Shown here: positions 6,810 through 14,573 of the stretch, in pieces
Layout: each line of letters starts with the position of its first letter
Position numbering within the stretch: the first letter of the stretch is position 1
NCBI GenBank assembly: GCA_002473085.1
Contig: DKTP01000092.1
Span: 1-22,326, forward strand
From: Anaerolineales bacterium UBA7227
GTDB taxonomy: Bacteria; Chloroflexota; Anaerolineae; Anaerolineales; Villigracilaceae
Reading direction: 5' to 3'
DNA: 22,326 nt
Position numbers and translations under genes: made by a program
The notes under the pieces: model-generated
What the model saw: only the letters and a program-made list of their open reading frames with translations
What the model was told of the DNA's origin: nothing
Database searches by the model: none

Positions 6810-6878
6810 CGGTTGCCGAGGCTTCAACGGGTCGGTCCCTCAGCCTCTCTGGATGAGCGCGGCGTAAATTGTTGCGGC

Positions 6879-6907
6879 TTTATATCACAGGAAGAATGGG
6901 CTGTCAA
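6879..6907 (-). promoter_or_regulatory. Promoter of the SAM-riboswitch transcript
   Basis: On the minus strand, TTGACA (6902-6907), 17-bp spacer, TATAAA (6879-6884). Transcription would start near 6872, about 15 nt before P1 of the riboswitch. Confidence 0.85.
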
Positions 6908-6918
6908 ACAAAGACGGC

Positions 6919-6947
6919 TTGACACGCGGTCAATTCGCTTTTAGACT
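6919..6947 (+). promoter_or_regulatory. Divergent promoter of the tungstate regulator gene
   Basis: TTGACA at 6919-6924, 17-bp spacer, TAGACT at 6942-6947. Its -35 faces the riboswitch promoter -35 at a distance of only 11 bp. A TAAGG-AAAC-CCTTA inverted repeat at 6955-6968, at or just after the expected start site, is a candidate operator. Confidence 0.65.
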
Positions 6948-6974
6948 CGACGCCTAAGGAAACCCTTAATCGTC

Positions 6975-7946
6975 ATGCAAACAGTCGAACCGCTCGCCTC
7001 GTTTGAACGGATCAAACTACTGGCGGACGCGCGCCGCCTGGAGGTCCTGCGCCTGCTGATGGACTCGCCCGCCACGCTCACGCGTCTCGCGCGGACTTTG
7101 CAGCGGTCTCCCGCCTGGATTCGTCACCACCTGCTGGCGCTCCAGTCTGCGGGGCTGGTGGAGTTGGACGAGGTCCGCGTCACTGGCCGCGTCACCGAGA
7201 AGTTCTACCGCGCCAGTTCGGGCGCGCTGCTCGTGCAGGAGCTCATCCTGCCAAAGGGAAGGAAACCCGCCGTCGTCTTTTCGGGGAGTCACGATCTCGC
7301 GCTGGAGCGCGTCGCGGGAAACCTCGGCAGGCACATCCATTTGTTAAGCATGCCCGTCGGCTCGCTGGACGGGCTCATCCACCTGCGCCAGGGACTCTGC
7401 CAGGTTTCGGGCGCGCATATCCTCGACGCCTCGGGCGAATACAACATGCCCACCGTCCGTCATCTCTTCCCCGACCGCGACGTGGAAGTGGTCACGCTCG
7501 CCCACCGCACGCAGGGACTGCTGCTCCGCGCGGGAAATCCGAAGGGAATCAAACGCGTCTCGGACGTCGCCCGGCCCAACGTCAGGTTTGTGAACCGAAA
7601 CGCGGGGTCGGGCACGCGTCTCTGGCTGGACGCGGAACTGCGTCGCCTGCGAATCCCGACGGACGAAGTGGACGGTTACGGGACGGTCGTCAGGACGCAC
7701 ACCGAGGCCGCCGCGCGGGTCGCGTCGGGTCGGGCGGACGTGTCGCTCGGACTCCAGGCCGCCGCGCGCCAGCACGGACTCGACTTCCTCCCGCTCTTCG
7801 AGGAGCGTTACGATCTCGTCCTGCCGCGCGAGAACGAACGCATGTTGACGCCCATTCTGGATTATCTGAATACCGCGGCTTTTCGCAACGAACTCAACTC
7901 GCTGACGGGTTACAACGCGGCCCACAGCGGTGAGAAAATTTTATAG
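6975..7946 (+). CDS. HTH regulator fused to a PBP-like (molybdate/tungstate-binding type) sensor domain
   Basis: The 323-residue cytoplasmic protein has two parts. Residues 8-80 are an ArsR-like winged helix (ERIKLLADARRLEVLRLL, then SPAWIRHHLLALQSAGLVEL). Residues 95-320 match the PBP-like domain found in ModE-like regulators and at the end of some MoeA proteins, with motifs FSGSHDLAL, GSLDGLIHLRQG, GEYNMP, NRNAGSGTRLWLD and ERYDLVLPREN. Such domains bind oxyanions or related ligands. Lying directly upstream of tupABC in the same direction, it is most likely the tungstate (or molybdate) responsive repressor or activator of that transporter. It ends 50 bp before tupA, so it may be co-transcribed. 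Ligand identity is inferred from context only. Confidence 0.85.
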   Translation: MQTVEPLASFERIKLLADARRLEVLRLLMDSPATLTRLARTLQRSPAWIRHHLLALQSAGLVELDEVRVTGRVTEKFYRASSGALLVQELILPKGRKPAVVFSGSHDLALERVAGNLGRHIHLLSMPVGSLDGLIHLRQGLCQVSGAHILDASGEYNMPTVRHLFPDRDVEVVTLAHRTQGLLLRAGNPKGIKRVSDVARPNVRFVNRNAGSGTRLWLDAELRRLRIPTDEVDGYGTVVRTHTEAAARVASGRADVSLGLQAAARQHGLDFLPLFEERYDLVLPRENERMLTPILDYLNTAAFRNELNSLTGYNAAHSGEKIL

Positions 7947-7960
7947 CGCGCCATCGCGCC

Positions 7961-7985
7961 GCGGACAAACGATGGGTTTGTTCGC
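7961..7985 (+). promoter_or_regulatory. Hairpin just upstream of the tupA ribosome site
   Basis: GCGGACAAAC at 7961-7970 and GTTTGTTCGC at 7976-7985 form a 10-pair stem with one G-U pair. It lies one base before the AAGGAG ribosome site. It could stabilise or gate tupA mRNA, or act as a DNA operator for the upstream regulator. Confidence 0.45.
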
Positions 7986-7996
7986 CAAGGAGAATT

Positions 7997-8932
7997 ATGA
8001 AACGCCTTTCCGTTCTTCTGCTTTCCGTCTTCTGTCTTCTGCTCGCCGCCTGCGGGAGCGCGACGACTCCCGTCCCGACCCAGCCGCCCGCAGCCGAGCC
8101 GCCGACCGCCGTCCCGACTCCCGTTCCGCCCACGGAGACATCTATTCCCGCGCCGGCCAACCCGGCCCTCATCCTCGCCACCACCACCTCCGTGCAGGAT
8201 TCGGGACTGCTCGACCTGTTGATCCCGATCTTCGAGCAGCAGACCGGCTACACCGTCAAGACTGTGGCGGTCGGTTCGGGCGCGGCGATTGAAATGGCGC
8301 AGCAGGGAAACGCCGACGCGTTGTTTGTCCACTCGCCGTCCGCCGAGAAGCAGTTCATGGCCGACGGCTGGGGCAAGGACCGCGCTCTCATCGCCCATAA
8401 CGACTTTATCATCGTCGGCCCGGAAGCGGACCCGGCCAAGATCAAAGGACTCTCGCCGGTGGAGGCGTTCAAGGCCGTCGCCGCGGCCGAGCAGCCTTTC
8501 ATCGCCCGCGCCGACAAGTCGGGGACCAGCGTGAAGGAATTGAACATTTGGAAAAGCGCGGAGATAGATCCCGTGACCGCCAAACCCGCCTGGTACATCG
8601 AGACCGGGCAGGGCATGGGCGCGTCCCTGACCATCGCCAGCGAGAAGGGCGCGTATATCCTGACCGACCGCGCTACGTACCTCGCCAGCAAGGATAAACT
8701 GCAACTGGTCCTGCTGGTCGAAAACGACCCGCTGCTATTGAACGTGTATCACGTCATCACCGTCAACCCGGAGAAGTGGCCGAAGGTGAACTACGACGGC
8801 GCGCTGGCCTTCCTGAACTTCATGGTCGGGCCTGACGCGCAGGGCGTGATGGAGACCTTTGGCGTGGATAAATTCGGCATCCCGCTCTTCACTCCCGACG
8901 GCGGCAAGACCGACGCGGACCTGGGGCTGTAA
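7997..8932 (+). CDS. tupA: Tungstate ABC transporter substrate-binding lipoprotein
   Basis: Extracytoplasmic protein that captures tungstate for import. Residues 1-19 form a lipoprotein signal peptide with lipobox LAAC (Cys19). A Pro/Thr-rich tether reaches to about residue 55. The mature domain opens with the tungstate-family motif ATTTSVQDSGLLD, in which the TTTS stretch binds the oxyanion in TupA. Further family landmarks are VGSGAAIEMA, NADALFVHSPSAE, HNDFIIVGP, RADKSGTS, WYIETGQGMGASL and AYILTDRATYLA. These separate TupA from molybdate-binding ModA. The AAGGAG ribosome site is 4-5 bases from the ATG. It is first in tupA-tupB-tupC, 50 bp after the likely regulator gene. Length of 311 residues is normal once the linker is allowed for. 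Confidence 0.95.
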   Translation: MKRLSVLLLSVFCLLLAACGSATTPVPTQPPAAEPPTAVPTPVPPTETSIPAPANPALILATTTSVQDSGLLDLLIPIFEQQTGYTVKTVAVGSGAAIEMAQQGNADALFVHSPSAEKQFMADGWGKDRALIAHNDFIIVGPEADPAKIKGLSPVEAFKAVAAAEQPFIARADKSGTSVKELNIWKSAEIDPVTAKPAWYIETGQGMGASLTIASEKGAYILTDRATYLASKDKLQLVLLVENDPLLLNVYHVITVNPEKWPKVNYDGALAFLNFMVGPDAQGVMETFGVDKFGIPLFTPDGGKTDADLGL

Positions 8933-8950
8933 CGCGCGTAGCGACAATAC

Positions 8951-8991
8951 GACAGGCACACAGGCAGGCGCGTTTCGCTTGTGTGCCTGTC
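8951..8991. repeat. 12-bp inverted repeat between tupA and tupB
   Basis: GACAGGCACACA at 8951-8962 and TGTGTGCCTGTC at 8980-8991 are perfect reverse complements around a 17-nt loop. In RNA this is a stable stem without a T-tract. It may protect the tupA message from decay and lower tupBC expression, a common arrangement for binding-protein operons, or it may be another dispersed repeat. Confidence 0.75.
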
Positions 8992-9001
8992 CGCGCCTCC
9001 C

Positions 9002-9670
9002 ATGAATGAAATTTTTTCCATCACCGTCCTCTCCCTCCAGGTCTCCGCGCTGGCGACGGTCGTCAGCCTGTTGATCGGCCTGCCGCTTGGGACGTGGCTC
9101 GCGCTGGGGAACTTCCGCGGGCGCGCGTTCCTCCTCAGCGTCATCAACACGGGGATGGCGCTCCCGCCCGTCGTCGTCGGACTCGTGGTGGCGATGATGC
9201 TGTGGCGGAGCGGCCCGCTCGGCGACCTGCGTCTCATCTACACGCCCTGGGCCATCGTCATCGCGCAGACGGTCATCGCCGCGCCGGTGGTGACGGGCCT
9301 GACCGCGGCCGCGTTGCAGTCGCTCGACCCGCGTCTCAGTCAGCAATTGCTCGGCCTCGGCGCCTCGCGCGGACAGATGGTCTGGCGGCTGTGGCGCGAG
9401 GCCCGGCTTCCGCTGCTGGCCGCGCTCATGGCGGGATTCGGATCGGTGATCTCGGAGGTGGGGGCCTCGATGATGGTGGGCGGAAATATCAAGGGGCAGA
9501 CGCGCGTCCTCACGACGGCCATCGTGCTGGAGACCAGCAAAGGCGACTTCGACCAGGCTCTGGCGCTGGGCGCGCTGCTGTTGACGCTGACCTATCTCAT
9601 CAACCTCGGGTTGACGTGGATCCAGCAGCGGGCGCGCAAGCCGGAACAGTCGGCGCGGAGGGCATCGTGA
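9002..9670 (+). CDS. tupB: Tungstate ABC transporter permease
   Basis: Integral membrane subunit of the tungstate importer, 222 residues with five or six hydrophobic segments beginning with SLQVSALATVVSLLIGLPLG. The cytoplasmic coupling loop GLGASRGQMVWRLWREARLP, with the EAA-type motif, contacts the TupC ATPase. ISEVGASMMVGGNIKGQTRVLTTAI is typical of TupB/WtpB permeases. ATG at 9002 is preferred to the GTG at 8981, which falls inside an inverted repeat and adds no homologous residues. No clear ribosome site is seen, so the start is less certain. The last bases overlap the tupC start. Confidence 0.93.
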   Translation: MNEIFSITVLSLQVSALATVVSLLIGLPLGTWLALGNFRGRAFLLSVINTGMALPPVVVGLVVAMMLWRSGPLGDLRLIYTPWAIVIAQTVIAAPVVTGLTAAALQSLDPRLSQQLLGLGASRGQMVWRLWREARLPLLAALMAGFGSVISEVGASMMVGGNIKGQTRVLTTAIVLETSKGDFDQALALGALLLTLTYLINLGLTWIQQRARKPEQSARRAS

Positions 9671-10383
9671 TCGAGATCCGCGGCCTGCTGATCCGTCGCA
9701 ACGGGCGCGACGCGCTGCGCGTGGACGCGCTCGACATCCACGACGGCGAGACGCTGGCGCTGGTCGGTCCCAACGGCGCGGGGAAAAGCACGCTGCTGCT
9801 GGCGCTGGCGCGCCTGCTGAAGATCGAGCGCGGCGAGATCCGCGTGGACGGCCGTCCGCTGGCGGATTGGAACGACCTGGAATATCGCCGCAGGCTGGCC
9901 TTTGTGTTTCAGGACCCGCTGCTGATGGATATGTCGGTGGAGGATAACGTGGCGCTGGGGCTGAAGTTCCGCGGCGTGACGGGGGGCGAGTCCCGGGCGC
10001 GGGCGGAGAAGTGGATGAAAGCCCTGGGCGTGGATTCGCTCGCGAAACGGCGGGCCGGCCAGTTGTCCGGAGGCGAGGCGCAGAGAGTCAGCCTGGCGCG
10101 GGCGTTCGTCCTCGATCCCGAATTGCTGTTGATGGACGAGCCGTTTTCCGCGGTGGACCCGCAGACGCGCGCGCAGCTGCTGGGCGACCTCTCCTCGCTG
10201 CTCGCGCAAGTCCATCGGACCACGCTCCTCGTCACCCACAACCTGAAGGAGGCCGCGCAGATGGGCGACCGCGTGGCGGTGATCGTCGGCGGGACGCTGA
10301 AGCAGGTCGGCTCGCCGCGGCAGGTGAAGGCGAATCCCGCGGACGAATCGGTGGCGGCGTTCCTGAAGGAACTGCCGCAGTAG
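9667..10383 (+). CDS. tupC: Tungstate ABC transporter ATP-binding protein
   Basis: Cytoplasmic ATPase that powers tungstate import with TupB. The 238-residue protein has Walker A GPNGAGKST near 34-42, a Q-loop in FVFQDP near 80, the ABC signature LSGGEAQR near 130, Walker B LLLMDEPF near 150 and the H-loop LLVTHN near 185. It starts with GTG at 9667, overlapping the tupB stop (GTGA), which indicates translational coupling. It is single-domain, without the regulatory TOBE/Mop domain seen in ModC, as expected for TupC. The gene closes the tup operon; no terminator is visible before the tRNA promoter. Confidence 0.93.
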   Translation: MIEIRGLLIRRNGRDALRVDALDIHDGETLALVGPNGAGKSTLLLALARLLKIERGEIRVDGRPLADWNDLEYRRRLAFVFQDPLLMDMSVEDNVALGLKFRGVTGGESRARAEKWMKALGVDSLAKRRAGQLSGGEAQRVSLARAFVLDPELLLMDEPFSAVDPQTRAQLLGDLSSLLAQVHRTTLLVTHNLKEAAQMGDRVAVIVGGTLKQVGSPRQVKANPADESVAAFLKELPQ

Positions 10384-10392
10384 AAAATCAAC

Positions 10393-10421
10393 TTGCCGAA
10401 TCGGGGGGAGTCTGTTATTAA
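10393..10421 (+). promoter_or_regulatory. Promoter of the tRNA-Arg gene
   Basis: TTGCCG at 10393-10398, 17-bp spacer, TATTAA at 10416-10421. The mature tRNA begins 10 bp later. Confidence 0.65.
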
Positions 10422-10430
10422 TTGGTCGCC

Positions 10431-10502
10431 GCCCTGGTAGTTCAATGGACAGAACAAGGCACTCCTAAGGCTTAGATGTGGGTTCGATTCCCGCCCGGGG
10501 CA
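10431..10502 (+). tRNA. tRNA-Arg, anticodon CCT
   Basis: Cloverleaf: acceptor GCCCTGG with CCGGGGC, D stem GTTC/GAAC, anticodon CCT at 10464-10466 in loop CTCCTAA, and T arm GTGGG-TTCGATT-CCCGC. The discriminator base is A at 10502 and CCA is not encoded. It reads AGG codons. The anticodon stem has one A-G mismatch next to the loop and a G-U pair. Confidence 0.9.
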
Positions 10503-10506
10503 TCAT

Positions 10507-10531
10507 GGCTCACGTCGTCGTGAGCCTTTTT
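10507..10531 (+). terminator. Intrinsic terminator after tRNA-Arg
   Basis: GGCTCACG at 10507-10514 pairs with CGTGAGCC at 10519-10526 around TCGT, followed by TTTTT. Confidence 0.9.
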
Positions 10532-10546
10532 CGTCGCGTATTTCCA

Positions 10547-10575
10547 TTGACTCATCCAGCGCCGCGTGATATATT
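10547..10575 (+). promoter_or_regulatory. Strong promoter of a candidate small RNA or csp leader
   Basis: TTGACT at 10547-10552, 17-bp spacer, TATATT at 10570-10575. The predicted start is near 10582. No open reading frame begins close downstream. Confidence 0.75.
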
Positions 10576-10581
10576 CACGGC

Positions 10582-10662
10582 CTAACGGTTACCAGTAAGT
10601 TCGCTTTGGTAGTAAGAAGGCAAGGTCGGCTCATGGGAACAATCCGTGAGCCGTTTTGTTTT
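10582..10662 (+). ncRNA. Candidate about 80-nt small RNA or attenuated 5' leader of the cold-shock gene
   Basis: The segment lies between a good promoter and a strong intrinsic terminator and has no coding frame with a ribosome site. A first weak hairpin is TACCA (10590-10594) with TGGTA (10607-10611). The second is CGGCTCATGG (10627-10636) with CCGTGAGCCG (10644-10653), followed by TTTTGTTTT. It could be a free-standing small RNA, or a leader whose terminator controls the cold-shock gene that starts 69 bp later. No known RNA family is recognised. Confidence 0.55.
10627..10662 (+). terminator. Intrinsic terminator or attenuator upstream of the cold-shock gene
   Basis: A 10-pair stem, CGGCTCATGG/CCGTGAGCCG with one G-U pair, a 7-nt loop and the tail TTTTGTTTT. 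Confidence 0.85.
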
Positions 10663-10730
10663 ACCTGCTCCGTTCGGACAAATTGAGTACCCGCCCCATC
10701 TCTTCTCTATTTGCAAAAGGAGCAAATACA

Positions 10731-10943
10731 ATGTCTGAACGTATCATCGGCACCGTCAAGTGGTTCAATGGAAGCAAGGGCTATGGCTTCATCGAGCGCG
10801 AAGGCGGCAAGGACGTGTTCGTCCACTTCTCCGCCATCCAGTCCGAAGGTTTCAAGAACCTGAACGAAGGCCAGAAGGTCGAGTTCGAGGTCGAGCAGGG
10901 GCCGAAAGGCCCGCAGGCCGCCAACGTGACTCTCGTCGCCTAA
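10731..10943 (+). CDS. Cold-shock domain protein, CspA family
   Basis: The 70-residue OB-fold RNA/ssDNA-binding protein carries both nucleic-acid-binding motifs, KGYGFIER (RNP1, near 16-23) and DVFVHFSAI (RNP2, near 28-36). It opens with [11 protein letters not shown] and ends in [10 protein letters not shown], all typical. Such proteins melt mRNA structure during cold or general growth. The ATG at 10731 has AAAAGGAG 8 bases upstream; longer in-frame starts upstream lack homology. A possible own promoter is TTGAGT-17-TCTATT at 10683-10711. It may instead be read through from the promoter at 10547. It is followed by a terminator. Confidence 0.96.
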   Translation: MSERIIGTVKWFNGSKGYGFIEREGGKDVFVHFSAIQSEGFKNLNEGQKVEFEVEQGPKGPQAANVTLVA

Positions 10944-10961
10944 TCCGAATCACGCTAAATA

Positions 10962-10993
10962 AAATCCCCGGGACGTCCGTCTCGGGGATTTTT
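10962..10993. terminator. Bidirectional terminator between csp and the aminotransferase gene
   Basis: AAATCCCCG at 10962-10970 and CGGGGATTT at 10983-10991 form the stem. T-runs follow in both directions, and two convergent genes end on either side. Confidence 0.88.
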
Positions 10994-11012
10994 GATTCAA
11001 GGCAAAGCGCGG

Positions 11013-12191
<1,179 letters not shown>

Positions 12192-12206
12192 GGTATCTCC
12201 TTGGAT

Positions 12207-13229
12207 TCAAAGTGTGACGACGGAATGGTCGCCGATATTCAACGACGTGACCTGGTCTGCGCCTCTCCCCTGAACTTTGGACTGCCTGCCCACCAGCGAG
12301 CGGACCAGCCCCGCCGAGCGCACTTCGCAGCCCGCCTCGACGATGCTGTCTTCCACGCGGCTGTCGGCGACGACGCAGTCCGCGCCGATGGAGGCGTACG
12401 GCCCGATGACGGAGTTGCTGACCCGCGCGGATGGATGGATGAACGCGGGGGCGATCACCTTCACCTGCGGGCCGGCTTCGGCGGGCGTTGGCGCGCCCTT
12501 CTCCAGCAGAGCGCGGTTGGTTTCCAGCGTGGCTTCGATGGTCCCCGTGTCTAGCCAGGTGTGGATGATCTCGGTGCGGACGCGCGCGCCGCGTTCGATC
12601 ATGATGGAGAGCGCGTCGGTGAGGAAGTATTCGTTTTTGAAGATGACGCCGCGGCGCATCTGCTCGTCAATGGCGTCCATCAGGGATTCGCCGCGGGCGA
12701 AGTAGTAGCATCCCACCACTACGAGGTTGTTGTCGAGCGATTGGGGTTTTTCGATGAAGCGCGTCACCCAGCCATCCGCGTCCAGTTCGGCCACGCCGAA
12801 GCGGCGCGGGTCGGGGTGGGGCATCACCCAGGCGACCGCGTCCGCCTTCTCGTCCGCGAGAAGCGAGAAGTCCGCGTCCATGAGCGTGTCGGAGAAGCAG
12901 GTGATGACGGGGCCGCGCAGGTAGTCCCGCGCCAGGGCGATGGCGTGCGACTGTCCCTTCATTTCATGCTGGGTGATGAAATGGGCGTTCATGCCGGGAT
13001 AGTTTTCTTTGATGAAGGCAGGGATTTGCGTCTCGCCGAGGAAGGGGCCGACGATGAACACGTATTCGGCCTCCTGCGCGCGGGGCGCGCTGGCGAACAT
13101 CTCCAAAAGATGCTCCAGCGTGGTCTTCCCGGCCACGCTGACGAGGGGTTTGGGCTTGCTGTAGGTATGCGGTCTCATGCGGGTCCCCCACCCGGCCATG
13201 GGGATGATGATTTTCAAGGTTTCGGCCAA
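12207..13229 (-). CDS. Sugar-1-phosphate nucleotidyltransferase with left-handed beta-helix tail
   Basis: The 340-residue protein begins with KIIIPMAGWGTRMRPHTYSKPKPLVSVAGKT-type sequence, the GXGXRXXPXTXXXPK signature of glucose-1-phosphate thymidylyl/uridylyltransferases. EKPQS and NEYFLTDAL-type motifs follow near 150-210. Residues 262-330 carry hexapeptide-like turns (IGPYASIGADCVV, SIVEAGCEV), as in archaeal-type GlmU-like enzymes. It makes an activated nucleotide sugar for cell-envelope or storage polymers; nucleotide and sugar are not resolved. The start codon is TTG at 13229, supported by GGAG 8 bases upstream and by the start of homology; the next ATG would remove the signature. An extended -10 (TGGTACAAT) lies 30 bp upstream. 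Confidence 0.9.
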   Translation of the reverse strand: MAETLKIIIPMAGWGTRMRPHTYSKPKPLVSVAGKTTLEHLLEMFASAPRAQEAEYVFIVGPFLGETQIPAFIKENYPGMNAHFITQHEMKGQSHAIALARDYLRGPVITCFSDTLMDADFSLLADEKADAVAWVMPHPDPRRFGVAELDADGWVTRFIEKPQSLDNNLVVVGCYYFARGESLMDAIDEQMRRGVIFKNEYFLTDALSIMIERGARVRTEIIHTWLDTGTIEATLETNRALLEKGAPTPAEAGPQVKVIAPAFIHPSARVSNSVIGPYASIGADCVVADSRVEDSIVEAGCEVRSAGLVRSLVGRQSKVQGRGADQVTSLNIGDHSVVTL

Positions 13230-13258
13230 AGAACGGTCTCCAGTGAAAATTTTCTCTT

Positions 13259-13267
13259 ATTGTACCA
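13259..13267 (-). promoter_or_regulatory. Extended -10 promoter element of the nucleotidyltransferase-aminotransferase operon
   Basis: On the minus strand, TGGTACAAT gives a TGN extended -10 with TACAAT at 13259-13264. No good -35 is seen at the usual distance. It sits between the end of the MFS gene and the TTG start. Confidence 0.45.
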
Positions 13268-13289
13268 AATGACGCGCCAAGACTTCCTC

Positions 13290-14570
13290 TTAACGCAGCG
13301 TCTTCACTTCGGGCGTTTTCCAGAGCGCCAGCCGCGAAAGGATAAGCGACAGGACCGCGAACAGCGCGATGGACACGCGCAGTCCCAAATGCTGGGCGAG
13401 GTAGCCGATCGAAAGGTTGCCGAGCGGCGAAAAGCCAAAGAAGGCGAGGGTGTACAATGCCATGACGCGCCCGCGATATTCGTCCTCCACGCGGGTTTGG
13501 AGCAGGGTGTTGATGGTGGTGAACTGGAGCATGTAGCCCAGTCCCAGCCCGAAGGCGACGACGAGCGTCAGCGGATAACCGACGTAGGCGAACGCGACCA
13601 GCATCAGGGGAAAGGCGATGTTGACGCCTGCCAGCAGTTTGCCGCGCCGGCCGTGACCGACGTTGCGCGCCAGCAACACCGCGCCCAGCACCGCTCCGAT
13701 CCCGATGGCGGCGTTGACCAGTCCGTAGGCCAGCGCGCCCTGCTTGAGGACGTTTTGCACGAAGGCCGGCAGCATCGGCGCATAAGAGACGCCAAATACG
13801 CTGAAGACCAGCGCCAGCAGGATCAATCCCGCAAGTTCGCGGCGCTTCGCGGTGTACTTCAGTCCGCTTTTCAATTGTTCCCGGGGCGAAACCGCGCGCT
13901 GGGTCTTGCGCGGCGGCGGGAGTTTCATCAGCCCCAGGCCGAGGATGACCGCCAGAAAGGAGAGGCCGTTGACCGTGAAGCACCACGCCGCGCCGACGGC
14001 GGCCAGCGCGAGTCCCGCGAGCGCGGGCCCGATGACGCGGGCGCTGTTGGTCACCATCGAATTGAGGGCGATGGCGTTGGGCAGGTCTTCGCGGGCGACC
14101 ATCTCGGAGACGAATGTCTGGCGGGCGGGCGCGTCGAAGGCGTTGACGAGTCCCAGCAGGGCCGCCAGCGCGATCACGTGCCATTCCTGCAAGACGTCCG
14201 CGAACGTGAGCGCGGCCAGGCTGAAGGCCGGGATCATCGCGCCTGCCTGGGTCAGCATCAAAAGTTTCTGCCGCGACATGCGGTCCACCAGCACGCCCGC
14301 CCAGGGAGAAGCGATCAGCACCGGGATGGCGGAGGCAAACGCCACCAGTCCCAGCGTTATCTCGGAGCGGCCGATCTGGTAAACCACCCAGCCTTGCGCC
14401 ACGGTCTGCATCCACGTGCCGATGTTGGAGACCAGCTGTCCGCCAAAATACAATTGGAAATTGCGATGCTTCAGGGCGGAAAAAGTGGACGCGCCGCTCC
14501 TGCTCACCGTCGCGTCGATCGGCGCCGGCCCGGGCAGAGCCTCGGATTTTTCGGGGACGGGGATTTTCAT
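13290..14570 (-). CDS. MFS exporter, EntS-like family
   Basis: The 426-residue membrane protein has about twelve hydrophobic helices. It shows the family opening FSALKHRNFQLYFGGQLVSNIGTWMQ (residues 30-55), then GVLVDRMSRQKLLM at the loop 2-3 motif A, LVNAFDAPARQTFVSEMV, and the second-half repeat of the loop motif, RNVGHGRRGKLL. This resembles the MFS group of enterobactin exporter EntS and macrolide efflux proteins. It probably pumps a small organic molecule out by proton antiport; substrate unknown. Its ATG lies 3 bp after the stop of the MarR gene, with the ribosome site GGAAGAG inside that gene, so the two form one operon. MarR probably represses the pump until an effector appears. Confidence 0.92.
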   Translation of the reverse strand: MKIPVPEKSEALPGPAPIDATVSRSGASTFSALKHRNFQLYFGGQLVSNIGTWMQTVAQGWVVYQIGRSEITLGLVAFASAIPVLIASPWAGVLVDRMSRQKLLMLTQAGAMIPAFSLAALTFADVLQEWHVIALAALLGLVNAFDAPARQTFVSEMVAREDLPNAIALNSMVTNSARVIGPALAGLALAAVGAAWCFTVNGLSFLAVILGLGLMKLPPPRKTQRAVSPREQLKSGLKYTAKRRELAGLILLALVFSVFGVSYAPMLPAFVQNVLKQGALAYGLVNAAIGIGAVLGAVLLARNVGHGRRGKLLAGVNIAFPLMLVAFAYVGYPLTLVVAFGLGLGYMLQFTTINTLLQTRVEDEYRGRVMALYTLAFFGFSPLGNLSIGYLAQHLGLRVSIALFAVLSLILSRLALWKTPEVKTLR

Positions 14571-14573
14571 GGG

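Larger units (their letters stand above)
6637..6857 (-). promoter_or_regulatory. SAM-I (S-box) riboswitch with transcription-terminating expression platform
   Basis: Read on the minus strand, P1 is CTCATC (6852-6857) pairing with GATGAG (6685-6690). The kink-turn/P2 core has AGAGAGGCTGAGGGACC and GAAGCCTCGGCAACC, all hallmark SAM-I sequences. P3 is GGCAACCG with CGGTGCC, followed by the conserved AATTTC. P4 is CGGACGATTTGTCCG (6694-6708). Downstream, TGAGAG (overlapping P1) can pair with CTCTCA, and ATGG with CCAT, as an antiterminator. That competes with the terminator CGCCTCTC/GAGAGGCG plus T7. SAM binding should stabilise P1 and end transcription. Oddity: an 86-nt repeat extension in the P3 arm. 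Confidence 0.95.

Noticed and set aside
6637..6857. T-box or other leader instead of SAM-I
   Set aside because: The GAGGGACC, GAAGCCTCGGCAACC and GGTGCCAATTTC blocks in this order are specific to SAM-I; no T-box TGGN motif is present.
8981..9001. GTG at 8981 as the tupB start
   Set aside because: The extra seven residues come from the inverted-repeat region and have no ribosome site. ATG 9002 starts the homologous protein.
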